A DNA stretch of 64,000 nt, from the NCBI RefSeq assembly GCF_017875955.1, contig NZ_JAGINK010000001.1, positions 4,122,501 to 4,186,500 of the forward strand, read 5' to 3'. Under the pieces are notes generated by a model, which worked only from the letters and a program-made list of their open reading frames with translations, had not been told where the DNA came from and made no database searches. This DNA is from Pseudomonas sp. BP8. Lineage in GTDB: Bacteria > Pseudomonadota > Gammaproteobacteria > Pseudomonadales > Pseudomonadaceae. Below, piece after piece: positions 16,879 to 25,926 of the stretch (the stretch's first letter is position 1; each line of letters opens with the position of its first letter). A program made the position numbers and the translations under genes.

Positions 16879-17904
16879 ATGCTGTTGAGCAAACGTGTAA
16901 CCGCAGTGCTGTCCGCCAGCCTGCTGACCCTGGCATGTCAGGCTACCCAAGCCGCCGACAGCCTCAATTTCGTCAGCTGGGGTGGTACCACCCAGGACGC
17001 CCAGAAACAGGCGTGGGCCGAGCCTTTCTCGAAGCAGAGCAACATCAAGGTCGTGCAGGACGGCCCGACCGACTATGGCAAGCTCAAGGCCATGGTCGAG
17101 AGCGGTAACGTGCAGTGGGACGTGGTCGACGTCGAAGCCGACTTCGCCTTGCGCGCCGCCGCCGAAGGCCTGCTCGAACCACTCGACTTCAACACTATCA
17201 AGCGCGACCGGATCGACCCGCGCTTTGTCTCCGACCACGGCGTCGGTTCGTTCTTCTTCTCCTTTGTACTCGGCTACAACGAAGGCAAGCTCGGTGCCAA
17301 CAAGCCGGTCGACTGGACGGCGCTGTTCGATACCAAGACCTTCCCCGGCAAGCGCGCCTTGTACAAATGGCCAAGCCCAGGTGTGCTTGAACTGGCCCTG
17401 CTGGCCGACGGCGTGCCCGCCGACAAGCTCTACCCGCTGGACCTCGACCGCGCCTTCAAGAAGCTCGACACGATCAAGCAGAACATCGTCTGGTGGGGCG
17501 GCGGCGCCCAGTCGCAGCAACTGCTGGCGTCTGGCGAAGCATCCCTGGGGCAGTTCTGGAACGGCCGGATCTATGCGCTGCAGCAAGACGGTGCACCGGT
17601 GGGCGTGAGCTGGAAGCAGAACCTGGTCATGGCCGACTTCCTGGTCATTCCCAAAGGCGCCAAGAACAAGGACGCGGCAATGAAGTTCCTGGCCAATGCC
17701 GCCAGTGCCCAAGGCCAGGCCGAGTTCGCCAACCTCACCGCCTACGCCCCGGTCAACCTCGACAGCGTCAGCCTGCTCAAGCCTGAGCTCGCGCCCAACC
17801 TGCCGACCGCCTACGCGCAAGATCAGGTGACGCTGGACTTCGCCTACTGGGCGAAAAACGGCCAGGCCATCGCTGCCCGCTGGAATGAGTGGCTGGTCAA
17901 ATGA
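16879..17904 (+). CDS. PotD-type ABC transporter substrate-binding protein
   Basis: 341 residues from the ATG at 16879; an upstream in-frame extension lacks a signal peptide at its own start, whereas MLLSKRVTAVLSASLLTLACQATQAAD gives a normal one (cleavage after TQA-A, about residue 25). The mature protein resembles spermidine/putrescine-type binding proteins (LNFVSWGGTTQDAQKQAW; WDVVDVEADFALRAAAEGLLEPL). It delivers a cationic or polar small molecule to the permeases encoded next. The stop overlaps the next start. The promoter carries the GTATAC operator, so a heterocyclic betaine or related substrate is possible; polyamine transport is the generic alternative. Confidence 0.88.
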   Translation: MLLSKRVTAVLSASLLTLACQATQAADSLNFVSWGGTTQDAQKQAWAEPFSKQSNIKVVQDGPTDYGKLKAMVESGNVQWDVVDVEADFALRAAAEGLLEPLDFNTIKRDRIDPRFVSDHGVGSFFFSFVLGYNEGKLGANKPVDWTALFDTKTFPGKRALYKWPSPGVLELALLADGVPADKLYPLDLDRAFKKLDTIKQNIVWWGGGAQSQQLLASGEASLGQFWNGRIYALQQDGAPVGVSWKQNLVMADFLVIPKGAKNKDAAMKFLANAASAQGQAEFANLTAYAPVNLDSVSLLKPELAPNLPTAYAQDQVTLDFAYWAKNGQAIAARWNEWLVK

Positions 17905-18818
17905 AAGTCGCCATCAACGCCCTGCAAAACGCGCAAGGTGCCCCCAGTGGCACCGGCGCACCAAGAGCGGCCATGCCACCGCCGAGCTTGAGCCAACGCT
18001 GGCGCGGCAGCCGCAATCTGCTGCCGGCCCTGCTGTTCCTCGGCCTGTTCTTCTTTGCGCCGCTGATCAGCCTGTTGCTGCGCGGTGTGCTCGAGCCGGT
18101 GCCGGGGCTGGGCAACTACGAACAACTGTTCGCCAACTCGGCCTATGCGCGGGTGCTGTTCAACACCTTCTCGGTGGCCGGCCTGGTGACCCTGATCAGC
18201 GTGCTGCTGGGCTTCCCGCTGGCCTGGGCGATCACCTTGGTGCCCAAGGGCTGGGGCCGCTGGTTGCTGAACATCGTGCTGCTGTCGATGTGGACCAGCC
18301 TGCTCGCCCGGACCTACTCGTGGCTGGTGCTGCTGCAAGCCTCGGGCGTGATCAACAAGGCGTTGATGGCCATGGGCATCATCGATGCGCCGCTGGAGAT
18401 GGTGCATAACCTCACCGGTGTGGTGATCGGCATGAGCTACATCATGATCCCGTTCATCGTCCTGCCGTTGCAGGCAACCATGCACGCCATCGACCCGATG
18501 GTGCTGCAGGCCGGCTCGATCTGTGGTGCCAGCCCGTGGACCAACTTCTGGAAGGTGTTTCTGCCGCTGTGCCGCTCGGGGCTGTTCTCCGGGGCCTTGA
18601 TGGTGTTCGTCATGTCGCTCGGCTACTACGTCACCCCGGCCCTGCTCGGCGGTGCGCAGAACATGATGCTGCCCGAATTCATCGTCCAGCAGGTGCAGTC
18701 GTTCCTCAATTGGGGCCTGGCCAGCGCCGCCGCCGCATTGCTGGTGCTGATCACCCTGGTGCTCTTCTACTTGTACCTGAAGCTGCAACCGGAATCCCCG
18801 GTCGGCAACGCGAGGTAA
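17901..18818 (+). CDS. ABC transporter permease (PotB type)
   Basis: 305 residues. A long hydrophilic N-terminus of about 35 residues is followed by six predicted membrane segments (first one LLPALLFLGLFFFAPLISLLL) and the cytoplasmic EAA loop region at QAGSICGASPWTNFWKVFLP. It starts at ATGA overlapping the binding-protein stop, so the start is fixed by coupling. It pairs with the next permease to form the membrane channel of the importer. Confidence 0.9.
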   Translation: MKVAINALQNAQGAPSGTGAPRAAMPPPSLSQRWRGSRNLLPALLFLGLFFFAPLISLLLRGVLEPVPGLGNYEQLFANSAYARVLFNTFSVAGLVTLISVLLGFPLAWAITLVPKGWGRWLLNIVLLSMWTSLLARTYSWLVLLQASGVINKALMAMGIIDAPLEMVHNLTGVVIGMSYIMIPFIVLPLQATMHAIDPMVLQAGSICGASPWTNFWKVFLPLCRSGLFSGALMVFVMSLGYYVTPALLGGAQNMMLPEFIVQQVQSFLNWGLASAAAALLVLITLVLFYLYLKLQPESPVGNAR

Positions 18819-18824
18819 GCCGCC

Positions 18825-19634
18825 ATGCTCCTGACGCCTAATGCCATGGGCCGCCCGCTGCGGGTTGGCCTGTACCTGACCACCGGGGCCATCGCAGCCT
18901 TCCTGCTGCTGCCGATCCTGTTCATCGTTCTGCTGTCATTCGGCTCTTCGCAGTGGCTGGTGTTTCCACCGCCAGGCTGGACCTTCAAGTGGTACGGGCA
19001 GTTCTTCTCCAACCCGGAGTGGATGGACGCTGCCCTGGCCAGCCTGAAGGTCGCTGTGCTGACCACCCTCTGTGCCGTGGCGCTGGGCCTGCCAACCGCG
19101 TTTGCCCTGGTGCGCGGGCGCTTCCCGGGCCGGGAGATGCTCTACGGCCTGTTCACCCTGCCGATGATCGTGCCGCTGGTGATCATCGCCGTGGCGGTCT
19201 ACGCGTTGTTTCTCAAGCTCGGCTATACCGGCACGCTGTTCGCCTTCGTGGTCAGCCACGTGATCGTCGCGCTGCCGTTCACCATCATCTCGATCATCAA
19301 CTCGCTGAAGCTGTTCGACCAGTCGATCGAGGATGCCGCGGTGATCTGCGGTGCGTCGCGGCTGCAGGCGATCTTCAAGGTGACCTTCCCGGCGATTCGC
19401 CCAGGCATGATCGCCGGCGGCCTGTTCGCCTTCCTGGTCTCGTGGGACGAGGTGGTGCTCAGCGTAATGATGGCCAGCCCCAACCTGCAAACCCTGCCAG
19501 TGAAGATGTGGACCACCCTGCGCCAGGACCTGACCCCGGTGATCGCCGTCGCTTCGACGCTGCTGATCGGCCTGTCGGTGCTCGTCATGCTCATCGCCGC
19601 CGCCCTGCGCCGGCGCAACCCAGTCAGCGCCTGA
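18825..19634 (+). CDS. ABC transporter permease (PotC type)
   Basis: 269 residues with six membrane segments and the EAA-loop sequence EDAAVICGASRLQAIFKVTFPAI (in part) that contacts the ATPase. It lies 6 bp after the first permease and 19 bp before the ATPase gene. The sequence is typical of the PotC branch (MIVPLVIIAVAVYALFLKLG). Confidence 0.9.
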   Translation: MLLTPNAMGRPLRVGLYLTTGAIAAFLLLPILFIVLLSFGSSQWLVFPPPGWTFKWYGQFFSNPEWMDAALASLKVAVLTTLCAVALGLPTAFALVRGRFPGREMLYGLFTLPMIVPLVIIAVAVYALFLKLGYTGTLFAFVVSHVIVALPFTIISIINSLKLFDQSIEDAAVICGASRLQAIFKVTFPAIRPGMIAGGLFAFLVSWDEVVLSVMMASPNLQTLPVKMWTTLRQDLTPVIAVASTLLIGLSVLVMLIAAALRRRNPVSA

Positions 19635-19653
19635 GCGCCCGGAGACAACAACC

Positions 19654-20802
19654 ATGAGTGCAGTGATGAAAGACAACGCGCCCAACAAGACCCTGGTCAG
19701 CCTGCGCAACCTCAACAAGCACTACGGTGACTTCGCCGCGGTCGACAATATCAACCTGGAGATCGAGGACGGCGAGTTCCTCACCTTCCTTGGTTCCAGC
19801 GGTTCGGGCAAGTCCACCACCTTGTCGATGCTGGCCGGCTTCGAGACCCCCAGCAGCGGTGAGATTCTGGTCGACGAGCAGTCGCTGGTGCACGTGCCAC
19901 CGCACAAGCGTGACATCGGCATGGTGTTCCAGCGCTACTCGCTGTTCCCGCACTTGTCAGTGCGCGACAACATTGCCTTCCCGCTGGCCATTCGCAAGCT
20001 CAGCAGCGCCGAAATCGCCAAGCGGGTCGACGCGATGCTCAAGCTGGTCCAACTCGAGCAGTTTGCCCATCGCCGCCCGGCGCAGCTGTCAGGCGGCCAG
20101 CAACAGCGCGTGGCAATTGCCCGGGCGCTGGTCTACGAGCCGCGCATCCTGCTGATGGACGAACCGCTGGGGGCGCTGGACAAGAAACTGCGCGAAGACC
20201 TGCAGGACGAACTGCGTCAGTTGCACCGCCGCCTGGGCATCACCATCGTCTACGTGACCCACGACCAGGAAGAAGCCATGCGCCTGTCGCAGCGCATTGC
20301 GATCTTCAGCCACGGCAAGATCGTCGGCCTGGGCAGCGGTTACGACCTTTACCAGAACCCACCGAATGCCTTTGTCGCTTCGTTCCTGGGCAACTCCAAC
20401 TTCCTTCAGATCAAGGCCAGCAGCAATGGGGCCGGAAGCTTCGAGGGGCAGTCGCTGGCGATTCGCCTGACGCCTGGGCTGGTGGCCGAGCAGGATGCGT
20501 TGATCATGGTGCGTCCGGAGAAGGCCCTGGCGCTGAGCGCCGAACAGGCGGCGCGCGAGCCGCTGCCGGCGGGCTGGAACGAAGTCAGTGCCAAGGTCAC
20601 CGAAGTGCTGTTCCTCGGTGAGAGCCAGACCTGCCATGTGGTCACTGCGGGCGGGACGGAAATGACCGTCAAGGCGCTGTCCGCCGCGGGGATGCCGATG
20701 CAACCTGGGGAGACCGTGAAGGTACGCTGGGCAGTAGCGGATGCCTGTATCTATACCGAGTGGGCCGAGAGTGACCTGAGCAAGGCGGCTGGGGCTCACT
20801 GA
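19654..20802 (+). CDS. ABC transporter ATPase (PotA type)
   Basis: 382 residues. Walker A GSSGSGKSTTL (about 48-58), Q-loop MVFQRYSLFPH, signature LSGGQQQRVAIARAL, Walker B ILLMDEPLGALD and the switch His in VTHDQEEA are all intact. The C-terminal TOBE domain (about 280-370) may have a regulatory role. It is the last gene of the four-gene importer and is followed by a REP pair. Confidence 0.93.
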   Translation: MSAVMKDNAPNKTLVSLRNLNKHYGDFAAVDNINLEIEDGEFLTFLGSSGSGKSTTLSMLAGFETPSSGEILVDEQSLVHVPPHKRDIGMVFQRYSLFPHLSVRDNIAFPLAIRKLSSAEIAKRVDAMLKLVQLEQFAHRRPAQLSGGQQQRVAIARALVYEPRILLMDEPLGALDKKLREDLQDELRQLHRRLGITIVYVTHDQEEAMRLSQRIAIFSHGKIVGLGSGYDLYQNPPNAFVASFLGNSNFLQIKASSNGAGSFEGQSLAIRLTPGLVAEQDALIMVRPEKALALSAEQAAREPLPAGWNEVSAKVTEVLFLGESQTCHVVTAGGTEMTVKALSAAGMPMQPGETVKVRWAVADACIYTEWAESDLSKAAGAH

Positions 20803-20810
20803 GGCCATAG

Positions 20811-20887
20811 CGGCCTCTTCGCGGGGCAAGCCCGCTCTTACAGGTTCACCGCTCCCCCTGTAGGAGCGGGCTTGCCCGGCGAAAGCG
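20811..20887. repeat. inverted REP pair (family 1)
   Basis: Minus copy 20811-20842 and plus copy 20858-20887 lie between the converging importer ATPase and dmlR-like genes; the plus copy abuts the stop codon of the latter. Confidence 0.88.
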
Positions 20888-20888
20888 T

Positions 20889-21800
20889 TCAACCAGGCAA
20901 CTGATAACGTTCGGCAAAATACTCCCTGAAAAACTCCACCGCCACCCGCACCTTGGCCGACCCGGCCAGGGGCGCGGTGTACACCGCCCAGATATCCGCT
21001 GGTTGCTGATATTCCTCCAGCACCTGTAGCAAACGCCCGTCGGCAATGCTGTCCTGCACATCCCACCACGAACGCAGCAAGACCCCGCGCCCATCCAGAC
21101 ACCACTGGTGCACCACCTCGCCATGGTTGCTCGACAACGAGCCGGTCACGCGCACGCTTTCCTCGCCATCCGGCCCCTGCAGATGCCACAGACCAAAGGG
21201 ATGATCGCGCTCCTTGATCGCCAGGCAGTCATGGCTGGCGAGATCCGCCAGGCTCTTGGGCGCCCCCCGTCGCTGCAGGTAGGCCGGGGCAGCGCACAGC
21301 ACCCGCCGATTGCGCGCCAGCCGCTTGGCGATCAGGTGCGGGGCGATGACATTGCCCACCCGGATATCCAGGTCGACACCCTCGGCGACCAGGTCGAACA
21401 GGCGGTCGTGCACGTCCAGGCGGATGTCCAATTGCGGATAGCGCGCCGCCAGCTCCGACAGCGCCGGCGCGACGAAGCGTCGGCCCAGGCCCAGGCTGCT
21501 GGCGATCCGCAGCTGGCCGGCCGGCTCGCGCTGGCCGGCACTGAGGTCGTCCCCCATACGCTGCAAGGCCTCGAAAATCTGCAGTGCCCATTGATAGACC
21601 CGCTCGCCCTCCTCGCTCACCGACACCCGCCGCGTGGTGCGGTGCAGCAGGCGCACGCCCAGGTTCGCTTCAAGCATGCGAATGCGTTTGCTGACAAATG
21701 CAGCAGACATGCCACGCTCTTCGGCAACTGCGGCAAAGCTGGCGCGGCGGGCGACCTGCAGGAAGATGTCAAGGTCGTCAAGGTTGGGCAGATTATTCAC
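20889..21800 (-). CDS. dmlR: LysR-family regulator, DmlR-like
   Basis: 303 residues. N-terminal wHTH (DIFLQVARRASFAAVAEERGMSAAFVSKRIRMLE, about 10-45, in part) and an effector-binding domain. The start is a GTG at 21800, since no ATG gives a full N-terminus. It is divergent, across 97 bp, from a tartrate/D-malate dehydrogenase gene, the same arrangement as dmlR/dmlA in other proteobacteria. The name rests on this context and general similarity. Confidence 0.82.
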   Translation of the reverse strand: MNNLPNLDDLDIFLQVARRASFAAVAEERGMSAAFVSKRIRMLEANLGVRLLHRTTRRVSVSEEGERVYQWALQIFEALQRMGDDLSAGQREPAGQLRIASSLGLGRRFVAPALSELAARYPQLDIRLDVHDRLFDLVAEGVDLDIRVGNVIAPHLIAKRLARNRRVLCAAPAYLQRRGAPKSLADLASHDCLAIKERDHPFGLWHLQGPDGEESVRVTGSLSSNHGEVVHQWCLDGRGVLLRSWWDVQDSIADGRLLQVLEEYQQPADIWAVYTAPLAGSAKVRVAVEFFREYFAERYQLPG

Positions 21801-21897
21801 GATTCGTGCACTTAGAATAAATAGTCAGGCAGATTATCTCCGCTTCAAGTCCTTATAGCATGGCCAGCATCTGTTCCCAAGCCATGAGGTGCGCACC

Positions 21898-22989
21898 ATG
21901 ACCACGCCATTCAGAATCGCCGCCATCCCCGGCGACGGCATCGGCACTGAAGTCCTCCCTGAAGGTATGCGTGTGCTCGAGGCCGCCGCGCGCAAGCACG
22001 GTCTGGCGATCGAGTTCGAGTTCTTCGAATGGGCCAGCTGCGACTATTACCTGGCCCACGGCAAGATGATGCCGGACGACTGGTTCGACCAGCTCAAGGG
22101 CTTCGATGCGCTGTTCTTCGGTGCGGTCGGCTGGCCAGACAAGGTTCCCGACCACGTCTCCCTGTGGGGTTCGCTGCTCAAGTTCCGCCGCGACTTCGAC
22201 CAGTACGTCAACATCCGCCCGGTGCGGCTGTTCCCCGGTGTGCCCTGCCCGTTGGCCAACAAAAAGCCGGGCGATATCGACTTCGTGGTCATCCGCGAAA
22301 ACACCGAGGGCGAGTATTCGTCATTGGGCGGGCGCATGTTCGAGGGCACCGACAACGAGTTTGTCCTGCAGGAGTCGGTATTCACCCGGCGCGGCGTTGA
22401 CCGCATCCTCAAGTACGCTTTCGAAGTGGCGCAGACCCGCGAGCGCAAGCACGTGACGTCAGCGACCAAGTCCAACGGCATGGCCGTGAGCATGCCCTAC
22501 TGGGACGAGCGCACTGCCGCCATGGCCGCTAACTACCCGGAGATCAGCTGGGACAAACAGCACATCGATATCCTCTGCGCGCGCTTCGTGCTGCAGCCGG
22601 AGCGCTTTGACGTGGTGGTGGCGTCCAACCTGTTCGGCGATATCCTCTCTGACCTGGGGCCAGCGTGTGCGGGGACCATTGGTATCGCGCCGTCGGCCAA
22701 CCTTGATCCGCTGCGCCGGTTCCCGTCGTTGTTCGAGCCGGTGCATGGCTCAGCGCCGGACATCTTCGGGCAGAACATCGCCAACCCGATAGCGATGATC
22801 TGGTCGGGAGCGATGATGCTCGAATTCCTGGGCCAGGGGCGTGAGGATGCGCGTTATCAAGCGGCGCATGATGACATCTTGCGGGCTATCGAGACGGTGA
22901 TCGCCCGTGGCGAGACGACGCGCGATCTTGGGGGGAGCCGGTCGACCCAGGAGGTGGGCAAGGCGATTGCGGCGTTGCTGGAGGGCTGA
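21898..22989 (+). CDS. dmlA: D-malate / tartrate dehydrogenase (decarboxylating)
   Basis: 363 residues from the ATG at 21898, 8 bp after GAGGT. It belongs to the isocitrate/isopropylmalate dehydrogenase family: PGDGIGTEV near the N-terminus, FVVIRENTEGEYSSLGGR (substrate-binding loop), KSNGMA with the active-site Lys region, DVVVASNLFGDILSDLG and the NAD-binding EPVHGSAPDI. These enzymes use D-malate, L-tartrate or isopropylmalate; the DmlR-like neighbour favours D-malate. It is followed by a REP pair. Confidence 0.9.
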   Translation: MTTPFRIAAIPGDGIGTEVLPEGMRVLEAAARKHGLAIEFEFFEWASCDYYLAHGKMMPDDWFDQLKGFDALFFGAVGWPDKVPDHVSLWGSLLKFRRDFDQYVNIRPVRLFPGVPCPLANKKPGDIDFVVIRENTEGEYSSLGGRMFEGTDNEFVLQESVFTRRGVDRILKYAFEVAQTRERKHVTSATKSNGMAVSMPYWDERTAAMAANYPEISWDKQHIDILCARFVLQPERFDVVVASNLFGDILSDLGPACAGTIGIAPSANLDPLRRFPSLFEPVHGSAPDIFGQNIANPIAMIWSGAMMLEFLGQGREDARYQAAHDDILRAIETVIARGETTRDLGGSRSTQEVGKAIAALLEG

Positions 22990-23004
22990 GACGCAGATAG
23001 CGGG

Positions 23005-23110
23005 TGGCAATGCCGGCCTCTTCGCGGGGCAAGCCCGCTCCTACAGGGTTAGCGCCGTACACGAATTCCGCAGGAGCGGGCTTGCCCCGCGAAGAGGCCG
23101 GCATTGCCAC
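23005..23110. repeat. inverted REP pair (family 1) with symmetric flanks
   Basis: Minus REP at 23011-23046 and plus REP at 23070-23104. The flanking GGCAATGCCGG and CCGGCATTGCC extend the symmetry. It separates dmlA from the converging kinase operon. Confidence 0.88.
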
Positions 23111-23114
23111 GCCC

Positions 23115-25061
23115 TCAAACTTTCTGCCCAAGCGTGCGCCGCACCTTGTCCAGCAACTCGCCAATCTGGAACGGCTTGATCAGCATGTCCATGCCACTGC
23201 CGAGAAACGCCTGGCGATCCAGCGCGGTCTCGGCATAACCGGTCATGAACAGCACCGGCAAACCCGGCCGGTAGATCCGGGCCATGTCAGCCAGCTCACG
23301 GCCACTGATCCCGGGTAAACCGACGTCAGTCAGCAACAGTTCAATCCCGCCATCTTCACGCAAATGGTCCAGCGCCTGCTCGATGGTCTCGGCCAGGGTG
23401 CAACGGTAGCCCGCGTCGGCCAACGCCTCGGCCACCGACAGGCGTACCGAGGCCATGTCCTCGACTACCAGCACATGCTCGCCCGCGCCCTTCTGTTCCA
23501 ACTGCGGGGTACGCAGCTCGTTGGTTGCCGCGCGGGTACTGGCCGGCAACATCAGGGTGACTGCGGTGCCCTGCCCCGGCACGCTGTTGAGCGCCACATG
23601 GCCGCCCGACTGACGGGCAAAGCCATAGATGGTCGACAAGCCCAGGCCCGTGCCCTGGCCTACCGGCTTGGTGGTGAAGAACGGATCGAAGACCTTCTCC
23701 AGCAATTCGGGCGGGATGCCGCAGCCGTCATCACGTACCGTCACCGCCACATAAGGGCCGTTCTGCAGATTGGGGTCGCCGTACGACCAGGTCGCTGCGG
23801 TGTTGACCCAGATATGCCCGCCCTTGGCCAATGCGTCGCGGGCATTGATCACCAGGTTGAGCACCGCGCTTTCCAGCTGGATCGGGTCAACCATGGCCAC
23901 CGCAGGCCGGCTCGAGAGCTGCAGTTTGAGGGCGATCCGCTCACCGATGGTGCGGGTGATCAGGTCTTCCAGCGAGCGCACTCGCTCATTGATGTCCACC
24001 GGGCAGGTATCCAGCGGCTGCTGGCGGGCAAACGCCAACAAGCGGTGGGTCAGCGAGGCCGCGCTCATGGCCGAACTCAACGCCGCGTCGGCGTAGCTGG
24101 TAACTTTTTCCAGGCGGTTTTCCGCGACCCGCTTACGGATCAGCTCCAGGCTGGTGATGATCCCGGTCAGCAGGTTGTTGAAGTCATGGGCAATGCCGCC
24201 AGTGAGGCTGCCGAGGGCATCCATCTTCTGCAGTTGCAACAGTTGCGCCTCGGTGCTCGCACGCTGGGCAACTTCGCGGGCCAGCTGGCTGGTGGCATCG
24301 TCCAGACGTGCCAGGTGCGAGCGTTCCCGGTGGCGATGCTCGGTGACGTCCTCGACGAACACCAGGCACAGCCCTGGAGCCCGATAGGGCGAAAGCTGCC
24401 ATTCGGTATCGCGTGGCTGGCCTTGCACGGTCATGGCCAAGGTACCGCGCCAGCGCTCGCCGTCGGCCAGGTGCTGGCGTAATCCGGCCAGGGCCGGCAG
24501 TTGGCCTTCGGCAAAGCATTCGAGCAACGCCTCAGGGTCACGGTTGTCCTGGATCAGCTGGGCGAAGGCCTGGTTGCATTCATGCACCTTGAGCTGTGCA
24601 TCGAGCACCGCGATCGGCGCCGACACATTGCTGAAGATCTCGCGAAAACGCGCCTCGCTTTCACGCAACTCGCGCTCGGTGTCGCGCACCCGGAGCAAAG
24701 TGCGCAGGGTCGCCAGGAGCACGTCGGGGTCGATCGGATGCACCAGGTAGGCATCCGCGCCAGCATCCAGCCCGGTAATGATGTCGCCGGTCTGGATCGA
24801 TGCCGCGGACACATGGATCACCGGCAACAGTGCCGTCGCAGGGTCGGCGCGCAGCAGGCGGACGATATCGAAGCCGCTCATGTCCGGCAGGTTGACGTCG
24901 AGGATCAACGCATCGATCTGCTCGTCGCGGATCATTGCCAGGCCGTCGCCGCCGGTACCGGCTTCCAGCACCTGATAATCGTGCAGCGCCAGGCGCCGGC
25001 GCAGTGCGTAACGCGTGGCCGCGTTGTCATCGACGATCAGCACGCGGATGTCAGGGTTCAT
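23115..25061 (-). CDS. hybrid sensor histidine kinase (REC-PAS-HisKA-HATPase-REC)
   Basis: 648 residues from the ATG at 25061, which overlaps the previous gene by 11 bp. Domains in order: receiver (about 5-120, phospho-acceptor Asp55 in LILDVNLPD), PAS (about 140-250), HisKA with GGIAHDFNNLLTGI, HATPase (NLVINARDAL, DDGCGIPPE, GTGLGLS) and a C-terminal receiver (LLLTDVGLPGISG). No membrane segment is visible, so it is cytoplasmic. As the last gene of the rsbRST-type operon it is the likely output relay, because no sigma B or anti-sigma antagonist pair is present. Confidence 0.9.
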   Translation of the reverse strand: MNPDIRVLIVDDNAATRYALRRRLALHDYQVLEAGTGGDGLAMIRDEQIDALILDVNLPDMSGFDIVRLLRADPATALLPVIHVSAASIQTGDIITGLDAGADAYLVHPIDPDVLLATLRTLLRVRDTERELRESEARFREIFSNVSAPIAVLDAQLKVHECNQAFAQLIQDNRDPEALLECFAEGQLPALAGLRQHLADGERWRGTLAMTVQGQPRDTEWQLSPYRAPGLCLVFVEDVTEHRHRERSHLARLDDATSQLAREVAQRASTEAQLLQLQKMDALGSLTGGIAHDFNNLLTGIITSLELIRKRVAENRLEKVTSYADAALSSAMSAASLTHRLLAFARQQPLDTCPVDINERVRSLEDLITRTIGERIALKLQLSSRPAVAMVDPIQLESAVLNLVINARDALAKGGHIWVNTAATWSYGDPNLQNGPYVAVTVRDDGCGIPPELLEKVFDPFFTTKPVGQGTGLGLSTIYGFARQSGGHVALNSVPGQGTAVTLMLPASTRAATNELRTPQLEQKGAGEHVLVVEDMASVRLSVAEALADAGYRCTLAETIEQALDHLREDGGIELLLTDVGLPGISGRELADMARIYRPGLPVLFMTGYAETALDRQAFLGSGMDMLIKPFQIGELLDKVRRTLGQKV

Positions 25062-25926
25062 CAGCGTTCTCCTGCGCGATGGCCAGCGGAATGATGACAA
25101 AGAACGACGAGCCAACCCCTGGCACGCTGTCGACGCCGACCTCCCCGCCCAGCAGGGCGGCAAAGCGCTTGCACAGCGACAACCCCAGGCCGGTGCCACG
25201 CAAGCGCTTCTGCAGTGGCGAATCGACCTGGGCAAAATCCTCGAACAGCGCCCCGAGCAGCTCGGGCGCGATACCGATGCCGGTATCGGTGACGGCAAAG
25301 CGGATCTGCGCACTACCGAGTAGTTGCGCCGAGACCCGCACCTCGCCGCGCAGGGTGAACTTCAACGCATTGGAGATGAAGTTGCGCAAGATCTGCATCA
25401 GCTTCTTGTCGTCGGTGTAGAGCTGCGGCAGGCCATGTGGTTCTTCGAAGATCAGGTCAACGGCACCGGTGTCGACGATTGGCCGGAACATCCCGCGCAA
25501 GGCGGAAAACAGGTCGAGCATATCGAACCAGGCCGGGGAAATGGTGATGCGCCCGGCTTCGATCTTGGCCAGGTCGAGCAAGTCATCGACCATGTCGCTG
25601 AGCTCGCGGGTGGCGGTACTGACGAATGCCACTTGCAGTTGCTGCTCCTTGCTCAGCGGCCCGTCGACCTCATCGGCGAGCAGGCTGGTAATACTCAGGA
25701 TCGAGCCTAGCGGCGTGCGGAATTCATGACTCATGTACGACAGGAAGCGGCTCTTGAGGTCCGAGGCCTGGCGCAACTGCTCGGCCTGGATGTCCAGCTC
25801 GGCGTACAACGCCAGCACGCCCTGGTTGGTCTCTTCGAGCTCGCCGCGCAGGGACTGGTTTTCTGCCTGCAGCCGCGTGATGAGCGCGGCCTGCTCGGCG
25901 GCACTGCTTGGCATTGGCTCAGGCAT
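25051..25926 (-). CDS. cytoplasmic sensor histidine kinase
   Basis: 291 residues. An N-terminal coiled coil (ITRLQAENQSLRGELEETNQ) is followed by HisKA with the H-box SHEFRTPLGS and an HATPase domain (NFISNALKFT, DTGIGIAPE, GTGLGLSLCKRF). It lacks a sensory domain and membrane segments, so input probably comes from proteins of the same operon. It overlaps the upstream phosphatase gene by 8 bp and the hybrid kinase downstream by 11 bp. Confidence 0.88.
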   Translation of the reverse strand: MPEPMPSSAAEQAALITRLQAENQSLRGELEETNQGVLALYAELDIQAEQLRQASDLKSRFLSYMSHEFRTPLGSILSITSLLADEVDGPLSKEQQLQVAFVSTATRELSDMVDDLLDLAKIEAGRITISPAWFDMLDLFSALRGMFRPIVDTGAVDLIFEEPHGLPQLYTDDKKLMQILRNFISNALKFTLRGEVRVSAQLLGSAQIRFAVTDTGIGIAPELLGALFEDFAQVDSPLQKRLRGTGLGLSLCKRFAALLGGEVGVDSVPGVGSSFFVIIPLAIAQENADEP

